NCBI RefSeq assembly: GCF_031456275.1
Contig: NZ_JAVDUI010000001.1
Span: forward strand, 682,001-746,000
Direction of reading: 5' to 3'
Source: Falsarthrobacter nasiphocae
GTDB lineage: Bacteria > Actinomycetota > Actinomycetes > Actinomycetales > Micrococcaceae
DNA: 64,000 bases
This document shows, in pieces, positions 51,511 to 61,835 of this stretch. The first letter of the stretch is position 1; each line of letters begins with the position of its first letter. The notes beneath the pieces are model-generated. The model was not told where the DNA came from. It ran no database searches and was given only the letters and a program-made list of their open reading frames with translations. A program made the translations under genes and the position numbers.

Positions 51511-52859
51511 GCGCCCCAGCCACCCCCGTCCCCCTCGATGCCCGGTGGCTCATTCTGACAGGGTTCATCGAGAGCTTCGCCAAGTACTTCTTCCAGATGG
51601 CCATCTACATGTGGCTGACCTTGATCTATTTGCCCGCAACCGGTCTCGTGCCTGCGGGGACATCGACCTTGGTTCTGGCAGCGTCCGGCCTCGTCGCCTT
51701 CGTCGCGGCCGGCCGTTTGGGGCATCTCGTTGACTCGGTGAAGCCCTACGGCCTGGGGCTGTGGGCCCAGATCCACAACATCCCCCTTGTTCTCGTGGCA
51801 TGGATCGTCATCATGGCCAGCGGGTCCATGCCGCCATGGGCCGTCGTCGCCATCATTCTCGGGGTGAACATTCTCCTTGAGGTGAGGGAATTGACCATTG
51901 ACAGCGCGCAGGCCGTGGCCGTCTCGCACCGCGTCCCGGAACCCCACCAAGCCACGTATCTGGCCTGGCAGTTCCGAGCGAACCTTGTGGGCATGATGAT
52001 CGCGCCGGGCCTGACGGCTTTCACCGTGACGCATTCCCCGGGATTGAGCCTGCTCGTAGCGGGACTGCTCAATTCGGTGGCGGCGCTGGTATTCCTGCGC
52101 ATTCGCGCCCTGGGAGAGCACGAGAACTTTGGGGGGCGCGTCTCCTTCAGCTGGCGGCGCTGGGCCACGACCATGCTGGCCGGCCCGGGCCGTGAGGCCG
52201 CCGCTGGCGGAGAGGCGGGCCGGTCGACGAGCTCCCGGAAAGGCCTGCGCAGCGTCCGGTACGTCAAGCACGTCGCTATCCTCGTGACGCTCATCGTCAC
52301 TGAGGCACTGGGAAACAGAGCCAACGAGGCGTTCGAGGTGTATTTCGTGACGGACACCCTCGGGATTCCTGCCGCGGCCTACGGCGTTCTCATGGCCGGC
52401 GCCGTTGCGGGCCTGACACTGGGTTCGGTCCTCATCGAGTGGACGCGGCGGCGCATTCATGCCCGATGGTGGCCGTCCTTCTGCTACAGCGTCTTCGGCG
52501 CGTCATTCCTCGCGAAGGGCTTGGCCACGGGCTGGGCCACGTACATGATCTTCGGATTCCTCCAGGGTCTCTCAGCCGGCCTCGTCGCAGGCATCGTGGG
52601 GTCAGCGGTCATGAAGTTCACCCCGCGGGCCCTCATCGGCTCAGTCAGCGTCGCACTCGGCGTCCTGTTCCAGGCGGCGAGCACCGCCGGACTGCTGCTC
52701 TGGGCGGCCTGGGCCTTCATCGGAGCGTCCTTCGGCCCAACGTTCATGGCCACGGCGGGATACCGAACGGCGTACATCGTCGGCGGCGCGTGCATCCTCG
52801 TCGCCGCGCTCATGAGCTACCGCTTCTTCAAGCACGTGCGGTGGCAGATCGAGCGCTGA
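51507..52859 (+). CDS. MFS transporter of the RiPP-like locus
   Basis: 450-residue 12-helix MFS protein. Conserved-loop features include GRLGHLVDSVKPYGLGLW after helix 2 and VLIEWTRRRIHARWW after helix 8; a basic/Gly-rich loop separates the halves. ATG 51507 follows AAGGAGG and overlaps the radical SAM stop (ATGA), so the two proteins are co-produced. It is the only transporter of the locus and is therefore the likely exporter of the modified peptide, or an immunity pump. A palindromic element closes the operon 6 nt later. Confidence 0.87.
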   Translation: MSAPATPVPLDARWLILTGFIESFAKYFFQMAIYMWLTLIYLPATGLVPAGTSTLVLAASGLVAFVAAGRLGHLVDSVKPYGLGLWAQIHNIPLVLVAWIVIMASGSMPPWAVVAIILGVNILLEVRELTIDSAQAVAVSHRVPEPHQATYLAWQFRANLVGMMIAPGLTAFTVTHSPGLSLLVAGLLNSVAALVFLRIRALGEHENFGGRVSFSWRRWATTMLAGPGREAAAGGEAGRSTSSRKGLRSVRYVKHVAILVTLIVTEALGNRANEAFEVYFVTDTLGIPAAAYGVLMAGAVAGLTLGSVLIEWTRRRIHARWWPSFCYSVFGASFLAKGLATGWATYMIFGFLQGLSAGLVAGIVGSAVMKFTPRALIGSVSVALGVLFQAASTAGLLLWAAWAFIGASFGPTFMATAGYRTAYIVGGACILVAALMSYRFFKHVRWQIER

Positions 52860-52864
52860 TCCGG

Positions 52865-52929
52865 TTTGCCCCCGCGTCTGGCATTTGCCACCGACATTGC
52901 AGGGGGCGCTTGCCAAAACCGGGGGCAAA
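52865..52929. repeat. Palindromic intergenic element, copy B
   Basis: TTTGCCCCCG (52865-52874) pairs with CGGGGGCAAA (52920-52929), and TGGCA with TGCCA further in. The core at 52876-52907 matches copy A (21269-21300) at 29 of 32 positions. As with copy A it lies between convergent genes, here the MFS gene (+) and the App1-type phosphatase gene (-), and probably stops transcription on both strands. Confidence 0.8.
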
Positions 52930-52946
52930 CGGCACGCGGGGCGGGG

Positions 52947-54128
52947 CTAGGAGTTGATGCGCTGGGTCTCGTCCCCGACAGCGGGGTCCGAGTTGCCGGC
53001 GGAGACCTCGGTGGACGAGTTTCCGTCGTCGATATACCCAAGCTCGGCGAGCTGACGGGCGATCCCGCTCCCGTCCGGCCCGTAGATCCAGGGGGCGCGG
53101 CGGCGAGACCCGGGGATACGGGGGCGCTGAGAGCGGCCGCCGGCCAAGACGGCCTCGCTCGCGGAGAGCTGGCGGATGATGACGGCCTCGACCCGGTCCG
53201 GGTAGGTCTTCTCGAACCAGGCATAGATCTCTTCGTCATGCTGTCCGTCATCGCCGACCAGGATCCACCGGTACCCCGGGAACTCCGCCACGAGACGGCG
53301 CAGCTGGGAGATCTTGTGGTCCTTGCCGGAGCGGAAGTAGCGCGTCTGCGTAGGGCCCCAGTCCGTCAGCAGCAGCGGCGCCTTCGGATAGAGGTTGCGG
53401 GCCAGGAAGCGCTTGAGCGTGCTCGCCACATTCCACGGCCCCGTCGACAGGTACACGAGGATGCCGACGTCCTTGGCGGAGGTCATCCGCTCGTACAGCA
53501 CCGGCATGCCGGGGGTAGGCGTGCGGGCGTGCTCGTCGACGATGAACGTGTTCCACGCCGCGAGCATAGGGCGCGGAAGCGCGGTGACCATGACCGTGTC
53601 ATCGATGTCGGACACAATGCCGAGCCGGCGCGCCTCGTCCACGATCCGCACCTCGGCCTTGCCGGGGCGCCCGCCCTGCGGCGTGATCGTCACGGTGTTC
53701 CACCCGAACGGGAGGGAGTGCGGGAGCGTCACGTCGATGACGCCGCCGCGGTCTGCGGTGGCCTCGAACTCCTGGTCGGCGATCGTCACGGTGACCTTCG
53801 CAAACGGCAGCGGGGGGTTGACGAAGTTCCGCCACCCGCGGATGCCGTCACGGACCACCTTGGACGCCGCCTCGAACGCCGCGACCTGGTCCGTGCGGCG
53901 GGACCCGACGACGACCCGCCCCAGGACGCGGACCCACGTGCTCGTGCCGTACCCGATGAAGCCCTTGGCCATCGGCACGGACCCCGAGTCCAGGCCCCGG
54001 CGGGCCCGCCACGACTGGAAGCGGTCCTCGAGCCGCATGACAATATTCGAGTCAGGAGCCTCTGCGCCGCCCTCCTGGGTGTCCGGGCGGTCGGCGTGTG
54101 GGGAATCCGGGGTGTTGACGGAGGTCAT
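52947..54128 (-). CDS. App1-family phosphatase (DUF2183)
   Basis: 393-residue protein with the App1 catalytic domain (PF09949), a HAD-like phosphatidate-phosphatase fold. The nucleophile motif is SDIDDTVMVTALPRP (DxDDT), followed by LVYLSTGPWN, YFRSGKDHKI and VGDDGQHDEEIY, equivalent to HAD motifs II-IV. An N-terminal beta-rich region (GFIGYGTSTWVRVLGRVVVG) precedes it. It begins 12 nt after the efflux gene on the same strand, so it is the last member of the MarR operon. Lipid or phosphoprotein substrates are possible. Confidence 0.87.
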   Translation of the reverse strand: MTSVNTPDSPHADRPDTQEGGAEAPDSNIVMRLEDRFQSWRARRGLDSGSVPMAKGFIGYGTSTWVRVLGRVVVGSRRTDQVAAFEAASKVVRDGIRGWRNFVNPPLPFAKVTVTIADQEFEATADRGGVIDVTLPHSLPFGWNTVTITPQGGRPGKAEVRIVDEARRLGIVSDIDDTVMVTALPRPMLAAWNTFIVDEHARTPTPGMPVLYERMTSAKDVGILVYLSTGPWNVASTLKRFLARNLYPKAPLLLTDWGPTQTRYFRSGKDHKISQLRRLVAEFPGYRWILVGDDGQHDEEIYAWFEKTYPDRVEAVIIRQLSASEAVLAGGRSQRPRIPGSRRRAPWIYGPDGSGIARQLAELGYIDDGNSSTEVSAGNSDPAVGDETQRINS

Positions 54129-54140
54129 GCCACCAGTCTT

Positions 54141-55898
54141 TCACGCCCCCGCGGGGTCTGCGAGGCCGCCAGGCGCCGTCGTCGCGCCCTTCTCCGCCGC
54201 AGGCTCCAGGTCAATGGTGCGCCGCAGCTCCTTCTCACGGATGAAGAGCACCGCCACGAAGGCCAGGACGGCGAGGCCGCCCGTGATGAGGAAGAGGAAC
54301 GCCATGCCGTCCCCGTACGCGCCGCGGACAATCTCCGAGAGCCAGTCCGGCATCGCCGCGAGGTCCAACGTGGAGCCGCCCCCGCCGCCCTCAAGGGCGC
54401 GCGGGTCCACGGGGTGCCCGGCCCTGGCCTGCTCGGCCAGGTGCTCCGTCACCCGGGTCTTCGTGAGATCCTGCACCCGGGTGCCCAGGAGGGAACCCAA
54501 GACGGCGACGCCGACCGCGCCGCCGAACGAGCGGAAGAACGCCACTGAGGCCGAGGCGGTGCCGACGTCCTTCGAGCCGACGTTGTTCTGCACGGCAAGG
54601 ACCAGGTTCTGCATGAGCATGCCGAGGCCGAGGCCGAGGACCACGAGGTAGGCGCCGATGAGCCAGAGACTCGTGGCGTGGTCAATCGTGGCGAGGAGCC
54701 CGAACGCCAGGACGAGCAGCAGCGTGCCGAGGATGAGGAAACGACGCCAGCGGCCCGTGGCGGAGATCAGCCGCCCCGAGAGGACGGACCCCGTCATGTT
54801 GCCTGCGATCATCGGCAGCATGAGGAGGCCGGACACGGTGGGCGTCTCGCCACGGGCCACCTGGAAGTACTGCCCCAGGAAGCTCGTCGAGGCGAACATC
54901 GCGACGCCGACGCAGATCGAGGCCGCAATGGCGAGGGCCGTGGTGCGCTCCGAGATGATGTCGAGCGAGATGACCGGGGCCGCCGCGCGGCGCTCCACCA
55001 AGACGAACGCGGCCAGGACGATGACGCCACCGCCGACCATGGCGGCCGTCTGCCACGAGATCCAGTCGTAGTAGTCCGGCTTCCCCGCGAACGAGATCCA
55101 CACGAGAATGAGCGTCACGCCGGCAGCGAGGAGGAACGCGCCGAGAAAGTCGATGGCCTGCTTCCGCGGGGTGTGCGGCAGGTGGAGAGTGCGCTGGATG
55201 AGGATGAGGGAGACGATGGCGATCGGCACGGGCACGAAGAAGGTCGAGCGCCAGCCCCACGCCGAGTCCACGAGGAAGCCGCCGAGCAACGGTCCGCCCG
55301 CCGTGGCCAGGCCCATGGTCACGGCCATGTACGCGGAATACCGTCCGCGCTCGCGCGGGGCGATCATGACCGCCATGATGGCCATGGCCATCGCCGTGAG
55401 CGCGCCCATCGCGACGCCCTGAATGGTGCGCGCCACGAGGAGCAGCGCCACGGAGTGCGTGAAGCCGGCCAGGACCGAGCCTGCCACGAACACGACGATG
55501 GACCACTGGACGAGGACCTTCTTGTTGTACATGTCCGCGAGCTTGCCGAAGATCGGGGTCGTGGCCGCGTTGGCGAGGAGGGTGGCCGTGATCGTCCACG
55601 TGTAGGCGGTCTGGTCGCCGTTGAGGTCTCCCATCATGCGGGGCAGGGCCGTGGCGACGACGGTGCTCGAGAGCATCGCGACGAAGAACGCCGAGAGCAG
55701 GGCGATGAGCGCCCGGACGATCTCCGGGTGGGTCATGGCAGGAGCCGCTCCGCCCGCGGGGGCGGGGCTGCTGGCGGGAGCTGGTCCGTCGGCGGGCACG
55801 GGGCTGCCAGCGGGGTCCTGCGGCGCAGGCGCCGCGGGAGTGGGCCCGGCCTTGGGGATGGCTCGCCGCGCGGATGGGCGTGGAGTCTGGGAGGTCAT
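54141..55898 (-). CDS. DHA2-family drug efflux MFS transporter
   Basis: 585-residue, 14-helix EmrB/QacA-type antiporter. Typical segments are VATALPRMMGDL, GKLADMYNKKVLVQWSIVVFVAGS and RTIQGVAMGALTAMAMAIMA, then APRERGRYSAYM. A Pro/Ala-rich N-terminus of about 60 residues contains imperfect PAPA repeats. ATG 55898 overlaps the marR stop (ATGA). Regulation by the adjacent MarR protein through the palindrome at 56588 is likely. Substrates unknown. Confidence 0.92.
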   Translation of the reverse strand: MTSQTPRPSARRAIPKAGPTPAAPAPQDPAGSPVPADGPAPASSPAPAGGAAPAMTHPEIVRALIALLSAFFVAMLSSTVVATALPRMMGDLNGDQTAYTWTITATLLANAATTPIFGKLADMYNKKVLVQWSIVVFVAGSVLAGFTHSVALLLVARTIQGVAMGALTAMAMAIMAVMIAPRERGRYSAYMAVTMGLATAGGPLLGGFLVDSAWGWRSTFFVPVPIAIVSLILIQRTLHLPHTPRKQAIDFLGAFLLAAGVTLILVWISFAGKPDYYDWISWQTAAMVGGGVIVLAAFVLVERRAAAPVISLDIISERTTALAIAASICVGVAMFASTSFLGQYFQVARGETPTVSGLLMLPMIAGNMTGSVLSGRLISATGRWRRFLILGTLLLVLAFGLLATIDHATSLWLIGAYLVVLGLGLGMLMQNLVLAVQNNVGSKDVGTASASVAFFRSFGGAVGVAVLGSLLGTRVQDLTKTRVTEHLAEQARAGHPVDPRALEGGGGGSTLDLAAMPDWLSEIVRGAYGDGMAFLFLITGGLAVLAFVAVLFIREKELRRTIDLEPAAEKGATTAPGGLADPAGA

Positions 55899-56539
55899 GC
55901 GGTCTCGCTTTGCGTGTCGAGTGTGCCGGGGGCCCCGGCGGCAGGGAAGGGGCCGTGCGGGTCGGTGCCCAGCTCCGGCGAGGCGCACCGGGCAGTGCCC
56001 GGGTGCGGGAGGGACAGGGTCAGGGCGGTGATGTCGGCCAGGACGTCCGCCGCGGCCTGGAGCCGCCCGGTCTCCCAGCCCTTCGTGGCGGCGTACAGGT
56101 GCTGCGTGCGCTCTGCGGCGCGGGCCGCCAGGCGCTCCCGTCCGGCGTCCGTGAGAGAGACGAGCTGCGCGCGCCCATCCGCGGGGTCTGCCTCGCGGCT
56201 GATGAGCCCCTCCGCTTCAAGCTGGGCGATGTGCCGACTCATCGCCGACTCCCCCAGGCCCGTGATGGCGGAGAGCTCCCGGGCGCGCTGGGGCCTCTCG
56301 AGGTGCGCGAGGACGGAGAGGCGAGCAGAGACGTCGCCGTAGACGGCCGTCTTGGCGGCGGCGATCCGGCGCACGAGCCGCGCGAACTGCACGATCTCCG
56401 CGTCCAGGCGCCCGGCCGCCTCGAGCCGTTCGGCCTCGTCTCGGGCCGAGTCGGCGGGGGCGGCTGAGTCGGCGGGGGCGGCCGAGTCGGCGGGGGCGGC
56501 GGGCCCCAGGCTCGCGCCCTCGGGGACGGGGTGGTTCAT
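55895..56539 (-). CDS. MarR-family transcriptional regulator
   Basis: 214-residue winged-helix regulator. The N-terminal 30 residues hold three tandem copies of a six-residue Ala/Pro/Asp/Ser unit, then a long helix and the wHTH (LSVLAHLERPQRARELSAITGLGESAMSRHIAQLEAEGLISREADPADGRAQLVSLTDAGRERL). GGGAG precedes the ATG. It heads an operon with the DHA2 pump and the App1 phosphatase; an exact palindrome upstream is its probable operator, implying autorepression. Confidence 0.92.
   Translation of the reverse strand: MNHPVPEGASLGPAAPADSAAPADSAAPADSARDEAERLEAAGRLDAEIVQFARLVRRIAAAKTAVYGDVSARLSVLAHLERPQRARELSAITGLGESAMSRHIAQLEAEGLISREADPADGRAQLVSLTDAGRERLAARAAERTQHLYAATKGWETGRLQAAADVLADITALTLSLPHPGTARCASPELGTDPHGPFPAAGAPGTLDTQSETA
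56445..56498. repeat. Three tandem 18-bp units in the marR N-terminus
   Basis: GCCGAGTCGGCGGGGGCG at 56445, a one-base variant at 56463, and again the first form at 56481. It encodes three Pro-Ala-Asp-Ser-Ala-Ala units and could vary in number between strains without a frameshift. Confidence 0.75.
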
Positions 56540-56587
56540 CGGGGCTCCCAGGGGTCGTCAGACAGTGCTGATCCACCCTACGCGAAA

Positions 56588-56606
56588 TAGTTGCTTGTAG
56601 CAACTA
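56588..56606. promoter_or_regulatory. Probable MarR operator
   Basis: TAGTTGCTTGTAGCAACTA is a perfect 7-bp dyad around a 5-bp centre, in an A+T-rich patch about 50 bp before the marR start. Size and place are typical for MarR autoregulatory sites. Confidence 0.7.
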
Positions 56607-56640
56607 ATTAATCCTGGGCGTGGGTCTTGCCCCCAAACGC

Positions 56641-56672
56641 AGGCAGCCCGCCTCTTCCGAGACGGGCTGCCT
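56641..56672 (-). terminator. Terminator downstream of the TPP-enzyme gene
   Basis: AGGCAGCCCG and CGGGCTGCCT form a 10-bp perfect stem with a 12-nt loop, about 105 nt after the stop codon of the TPP-dependent enzyme on the minus strand; GCGTTTGG follows. Confidence 0.65.
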
Positions 56673-56778
56673 GGCGGGCGCCGCATGAGCACGACGACGG
56701 GGCGCTCACCGCCCGGCCCACACCCGCCGGGCCCGGCACCCCGAGCCGCCGGCGAGCTCAGGCCCGGCCCCGCCCCCG

Positions 56779-58467
56779 CTACAGGTGCGTGGGTGCGAAG
56801 AGGCGGATGAGCGCCTCGACGACCACAACGTTGGGGCCCTCCGCGGCGAACGCCCGCTTGAGCGCCTCCCCCACGCCCTCCGGAGTCGTCTTCTCGGCCG
56901 GAATGCCGAAGGACTCAGCCAGCGCCTTGAAGTCAGGCCTCGCGAGCTCCGTCGCCGTGGCCTTGCCGAAGGCGCCCTCCATGTACTCGCGGAGAATGCC
57001 GTAGCCGCCGTCGTCGACGATGAGCCAGGTGACCGGGAGGTTGTGCTGCTTGGCCGTGGCCAGCTCCGCGATGGAGTACATGGCAGAGCCGTCGCCCGCC
57101 ACCGCGAAAACGCGCTCGCCGAGGCCCGCAGCCGCGCCGATCGCGGCCGGGAACCCGTAGCCGAGGCCGCCCGCGCCCTGGGCCGAGTGGAACTCGCCGC
57201 CCCGGGAGTCCCAGCAGGACCATGCCCAGTACGCGCTGATGGTCATGTCCCAGAACGTCTGCATCGTATCCGGCACGGCCTCGCGGATGTCCGCCATGAA
57301 GCGGCGCTCCATCGCGAGGTCCTGGCCGTCCAGCCGCTCCTCGACCTTCTTCAGGGTGTCCGCGACGACCTCCTGCGGCGACCGCCCGTGCCAGTCCGCC
57401 GCGTGCCCCTCCAGGGCCTCGGGGGTCAGTGCCTCGTCGAGGGCTGCCAGCGCCTGACCCGCATCGGCGCGCATGCCGAGGCCCGGCCGGTTGGACTCGA
57501 GGACCCGCGGCTCGGCGTCGATCTGGATGAGCCGCCCGCGCGGCTCCAGGGAGAAGTAGTTGCTCGTGACCTCGCCGAGGGAGGTGCCGATGGCGATGAG
57601 GACATCGGCGTCCTCCAGGACCTCGGTCGTGTGCCGGTCCTCGATCCAGGACTGGAGGGAGAGCTCGTGCTCCCACGGGAAGGCCCCGTTGCCGCCAGGC
57701 GAGCAGATGACGGGCGCGCCGAGCTTCTCCGCGATGGACAGGAGCGAGGCCTCGGCGTGGCCCCGCCTCACACCGCCGCCGGCCACGATGGCCGGGCGCT
57801 TCGAGCCGGCGAGCCACGCCACGGCCTCGCGGACGAGTTCCACGCGAGGCGGGTTGTCGAACGGCTCCGCGAGCGCGTCCTCGACCCGCGGGACGATCGT
57901 CGGGTCCAGGAGCACGTTCTGCGGCACCTCCACCCAGACCGGCCCCTGCGGCGTGGAGATCGCGTCCGTCCAGGCGTCCTGGATCGCGGACGGGATGCCC
58001 GAGGCGTGCTGGACGAGCCGCTGGCTCTTCGTCACGTTGGCCGCCGAGAGCTTCTGGTCGTCGAGCTGGTGCAGCATTCCCTTGCGGCGCGCGCCGATCC
58101 CTTCCGTCGGGATCTGGGAGGCGACGACGACGACGGGCACGCCGGTGGCGTACGCCTCCTGCAGGCCCGCGAGCGAGGTCAGGGCGCCTGGGCCCGTGGA
58201 CAGGAAGAGCACGCCCACCTCGTTGGTTGCGCGCGCGAACCCATCGGCGGCGAACGCGGCGTTGTTCTCCACGCGGGAGGAGATGAACTCGAGCTTCGAG
58301 CGGGACAGGGCGTCAAACAGCCCCAGGGCGTGCTGCCCCGGGATGCCGAAGACCTTGCTCGCGCCGAGCGCTTCAAGGGTCTCAATGACAAGGTCTCCGC
58401 CGTTGCGCTGGCTCTCCGGGTCAACGGTGGAGACGGCGTCGGCGGGGGCGTGGGGGGACTCGGACAT
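56779..58467 (-). CDS. TPP-dependent enzyme (acetolactate-synthase-like)
   Basis: 562-residue member of the acetolactate synthase / benzoylformate decarboxylase superfamily. It has the catalytic-Glu region SSRVENNAAFAADGFARAT, TGPGALTSLAGLQEAYATG, and the TPP motif GDGSAMYSIAELATAKQHNLPVTWLIVDDGGYG. No classic FAD-dependent AHAS signature is apparent. ATG 58467 has AAGGAG upstream. It lies 64 nt after the agmatinase gene on the same strand; this pairing recurs in Actinobacteria and suggests a 2-oxo acid step in guanidino-compound breakdown. The actual substrate is not known. Confidence 0.85.
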   Translation of the reverse strand: MSESPHAPADAVSTVDPESQRNGGDLVIETLEALGASKVFGIPGQHALGLFDALSRSKLEFISSRVENNAAFAADGFARATNEVGVLFLSTGPGALTSLAGLQEAYATGVPVVVVASQIPTEGIGARRKGMLHQLDDQKLSAANVTKSQRLVQHASGIPSAIQDAWTDAISTPQGPVWVEVPQNVLLDPTIVPRVEDALAEPFDNPPRVELVREAVAWLAGSKRPAIVAGGGVRRGHAEASLLSIAEKLGAPVICSPGGNGAFPWEHELSLQSWIEDRHTTEVLEDADVLIAIGTSLGEVTSNYFSLEPRGRLIQIDAEPRVLESNRPGLGMRADAGQALAALDEALTPEALEGHAADWHGRSPQEVVADTLKKVEERLDGQDLAMERRFMADIREAVPDTMQTFWDMTISAYWAWSCWDSRGGEFHSAQGAGGLGYGFPAAIGAAAGLGERVFAVAGDGSAMYSIAELATAKQHNLPVTWLIVDDGGYGILREYMEGAFGKATATELARPDFKALAESFGIPAEKTTPEGVGEALKRAFAAEGPNVVVVEALIRLFAPTHL

Positions 58468-58531
58468 GGGCCGGCTCCTTAGGAAGTCGTGGGCCCGGCG
58501 GGAAGCCCCGCCGGGCTGCGTGGAACGTGGA

Positions 58532-59536
58532 TCAGCGGCGCTCAGGCGCGGCGGCTGCGTCGTCGTCGTTGGAAGCACGCTCCGCAAGGAGAGTGACGAG
58601 GTCATAGGCGACGTGGCTGGCTGCCACACCCGTCATCTCCGCGTGGTCGTAGGCCGGGGCGACCTCGACGACGTCCGCGCCGACGAGGTTGGTGCCCCGC
58701 AGGCCTCGGATGATCTCGAGCAGCTCGCGGCTCGTGATGCCGCCGGCCTCCGGCGTGCCCGTGCCCGGGGCGTGGGCCGGGTCGAGGACGTCGATGTCCA
58801 CCGAGACGTAGAGCGGGCGGTCCCCGATGCGGTCAAGGAGCTTGGCGACGATCTCCTTGACACCCTGGTAGTAGACGTCCGAGCTCGTGACGATGCCGAA
58901 GCCGAAGCGCCGGTCATCCTCCAGGTCCTTCTTGCCGTAGAGCGGGCCGCGCGTGCCGACATGGCTGATGGCGTCCGTGTCCAGGAGGCCCTCCTCGACC
59001 GCCCTGCGGAACGGGGTGCCGTGCGTGTACTCCGCGCCGAAGTACGTGTCCCACGTGTCCAGGTGGGCGTCGAAGTGAAGGAACGCGAGCGGCTCGCCTG
59101 CCCGCTGCTTCGCCGCACGCAGGAGGGGCAGGGCCACGGTGTGGTCGCCGCCGAGCGTCAGCAGGCTCGTGCCGCCCTCCGTGAGGCCGAGCGCGTTGTC
59201 CTCGATGGCCTCGAGCGCCTCGTTGATGTTGAAGGGGTTGACGGACATGTCTCCCGCGTCGGCCACCTGAGCGGCGGCGAACGGGGAATAGTCCTGCGCT
59301 GGGTTGTAGGGGCGCAGGAGGCGGGAGGACTCGCGCACGTGATTCGCGCCGAACCGCGCACCCGGCCGGTAGGAGACACCGGAGTCAAAGGGGATGCCGA
59401 CGACGGCGACATCCGCGTGGCTGACCTGGTCGAGACGGGGAAGCCGGGCGAACGTGGCCGGGCCTGCGTAGCGGGGGGTGAGAGAGGAGTCGATCGGCCC
59501 GAGGTGGCCACCCTCCTCGATGCGCACTTCTTTCAC
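58532..59536 (-). CDS. speB: Agmatinase / guanidino-acid ureohydrolase
   Basis: 334-residue arginase-superfamily enzyme. All manganese motifs are present: [11 protein letters not shown], the FDAHLDTWD cluster and [25 protein letters not shown] follows AGGAG by 7 nt. Members labelled agmatinase also include guanidinobutyrase and guanidinopropionase, and the loop residues that decide this cannot be judged here. First gene of a probable operon with the TPP enzyme; divergent from two transporter genes, which may bring in the substrate. Confidence 0.92.
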   Translation of the reverse strand: MKEVRIEEGGHLGPIDSSLTPRYAGPATFARLPRLDQVSHADVAVVGIPFDSGVSYRPGARFGANHVRESSRLLRPYNPAQDYSPFAAAQVADAGDMSVNPFNINEALEAIEDNALGLTEGGTSLLTLGGDHTVALPLLRAAKQRAGEPLAFLHFDAHLDTWDTYFGAEYTHGTPFRRAVEEGLLDTDAISHVGTRGPLYGKKDLEDDRRFGFGIVTSSDVYYQGVKEIVAKLLDRIGDRPLYVSVDIDVLDPAHAPGTGTPEAGGITSRELLEIIRGLRGTNLVGADVVEVAPAYDHAEMTGVAASHVAYDLVTLLAERASNDDDAAAAPERR

Positions 59537-59807
59537 GTGATTCTCCTAGCGTCGTCCGGGGCTCGCCCCGGCGTGGAGGGCCTTGGCACTGCACCAGAGC
59601 AGCCTCACACCACCCATCCTAGAGTGGCCGGAGACACACGCGCGGTGCATGTGCATGATCCAGGCCCTGGTGGGCTGTCGCCTTGCCCAGCGGCGCCGCG
59701 CGCCGGGGCCCGCCGAGCCTCTGCGTCGACGCGGATCACTCTCTGCCCCGGGAGGTATGCCGCAGATCACGTTGAAAGTTGGCTTCGCAGGATTCGCAAT
59801 CGGGCGT

Positions 59808-59813
59808 AGTGTC
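59808..59813 (+). promoter_or_regulatory. -10-like box before the APC gene
   Basis: TAGTGT, with TTCGCA 17 bp upstream as a weak -35, lies 7 nt before the GTG at 59821. Supports a leaderless start there over the TTG at 59779. Confidence 0.35.
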
Positions 59814-59820
59814 GTCCCTC

Positions 59821-61797
<1,977 letters not shown>

Positions 61798-61823
61798 GGT
61801 GGCGCGTCGCCCCACCGTGGGCA

Positions 61824-61829
61824 TAGTGT
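61824..61829 (+). promoter_or_regulatory. -10-like box before the SSS symporter gene
   Basis: TAGTGT ends 6 nt before GTG 61836 (3 nt before the alternative GTG 61833); no ribosome site is present. The hexamer is identical to the one before the APC gene. Confidence 0.35.
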
Positions 61830-61835
61830 GACGTG

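Noticed and set aside
56779-58467. Calling the TPP enzyme acetolactate synthase (ilvB)
   Set aside because: No small subunit (ilvN) or ilvC is near, the neighbours are agmatinase and transporters, and FAD-binding AHAS signatures are not evident.
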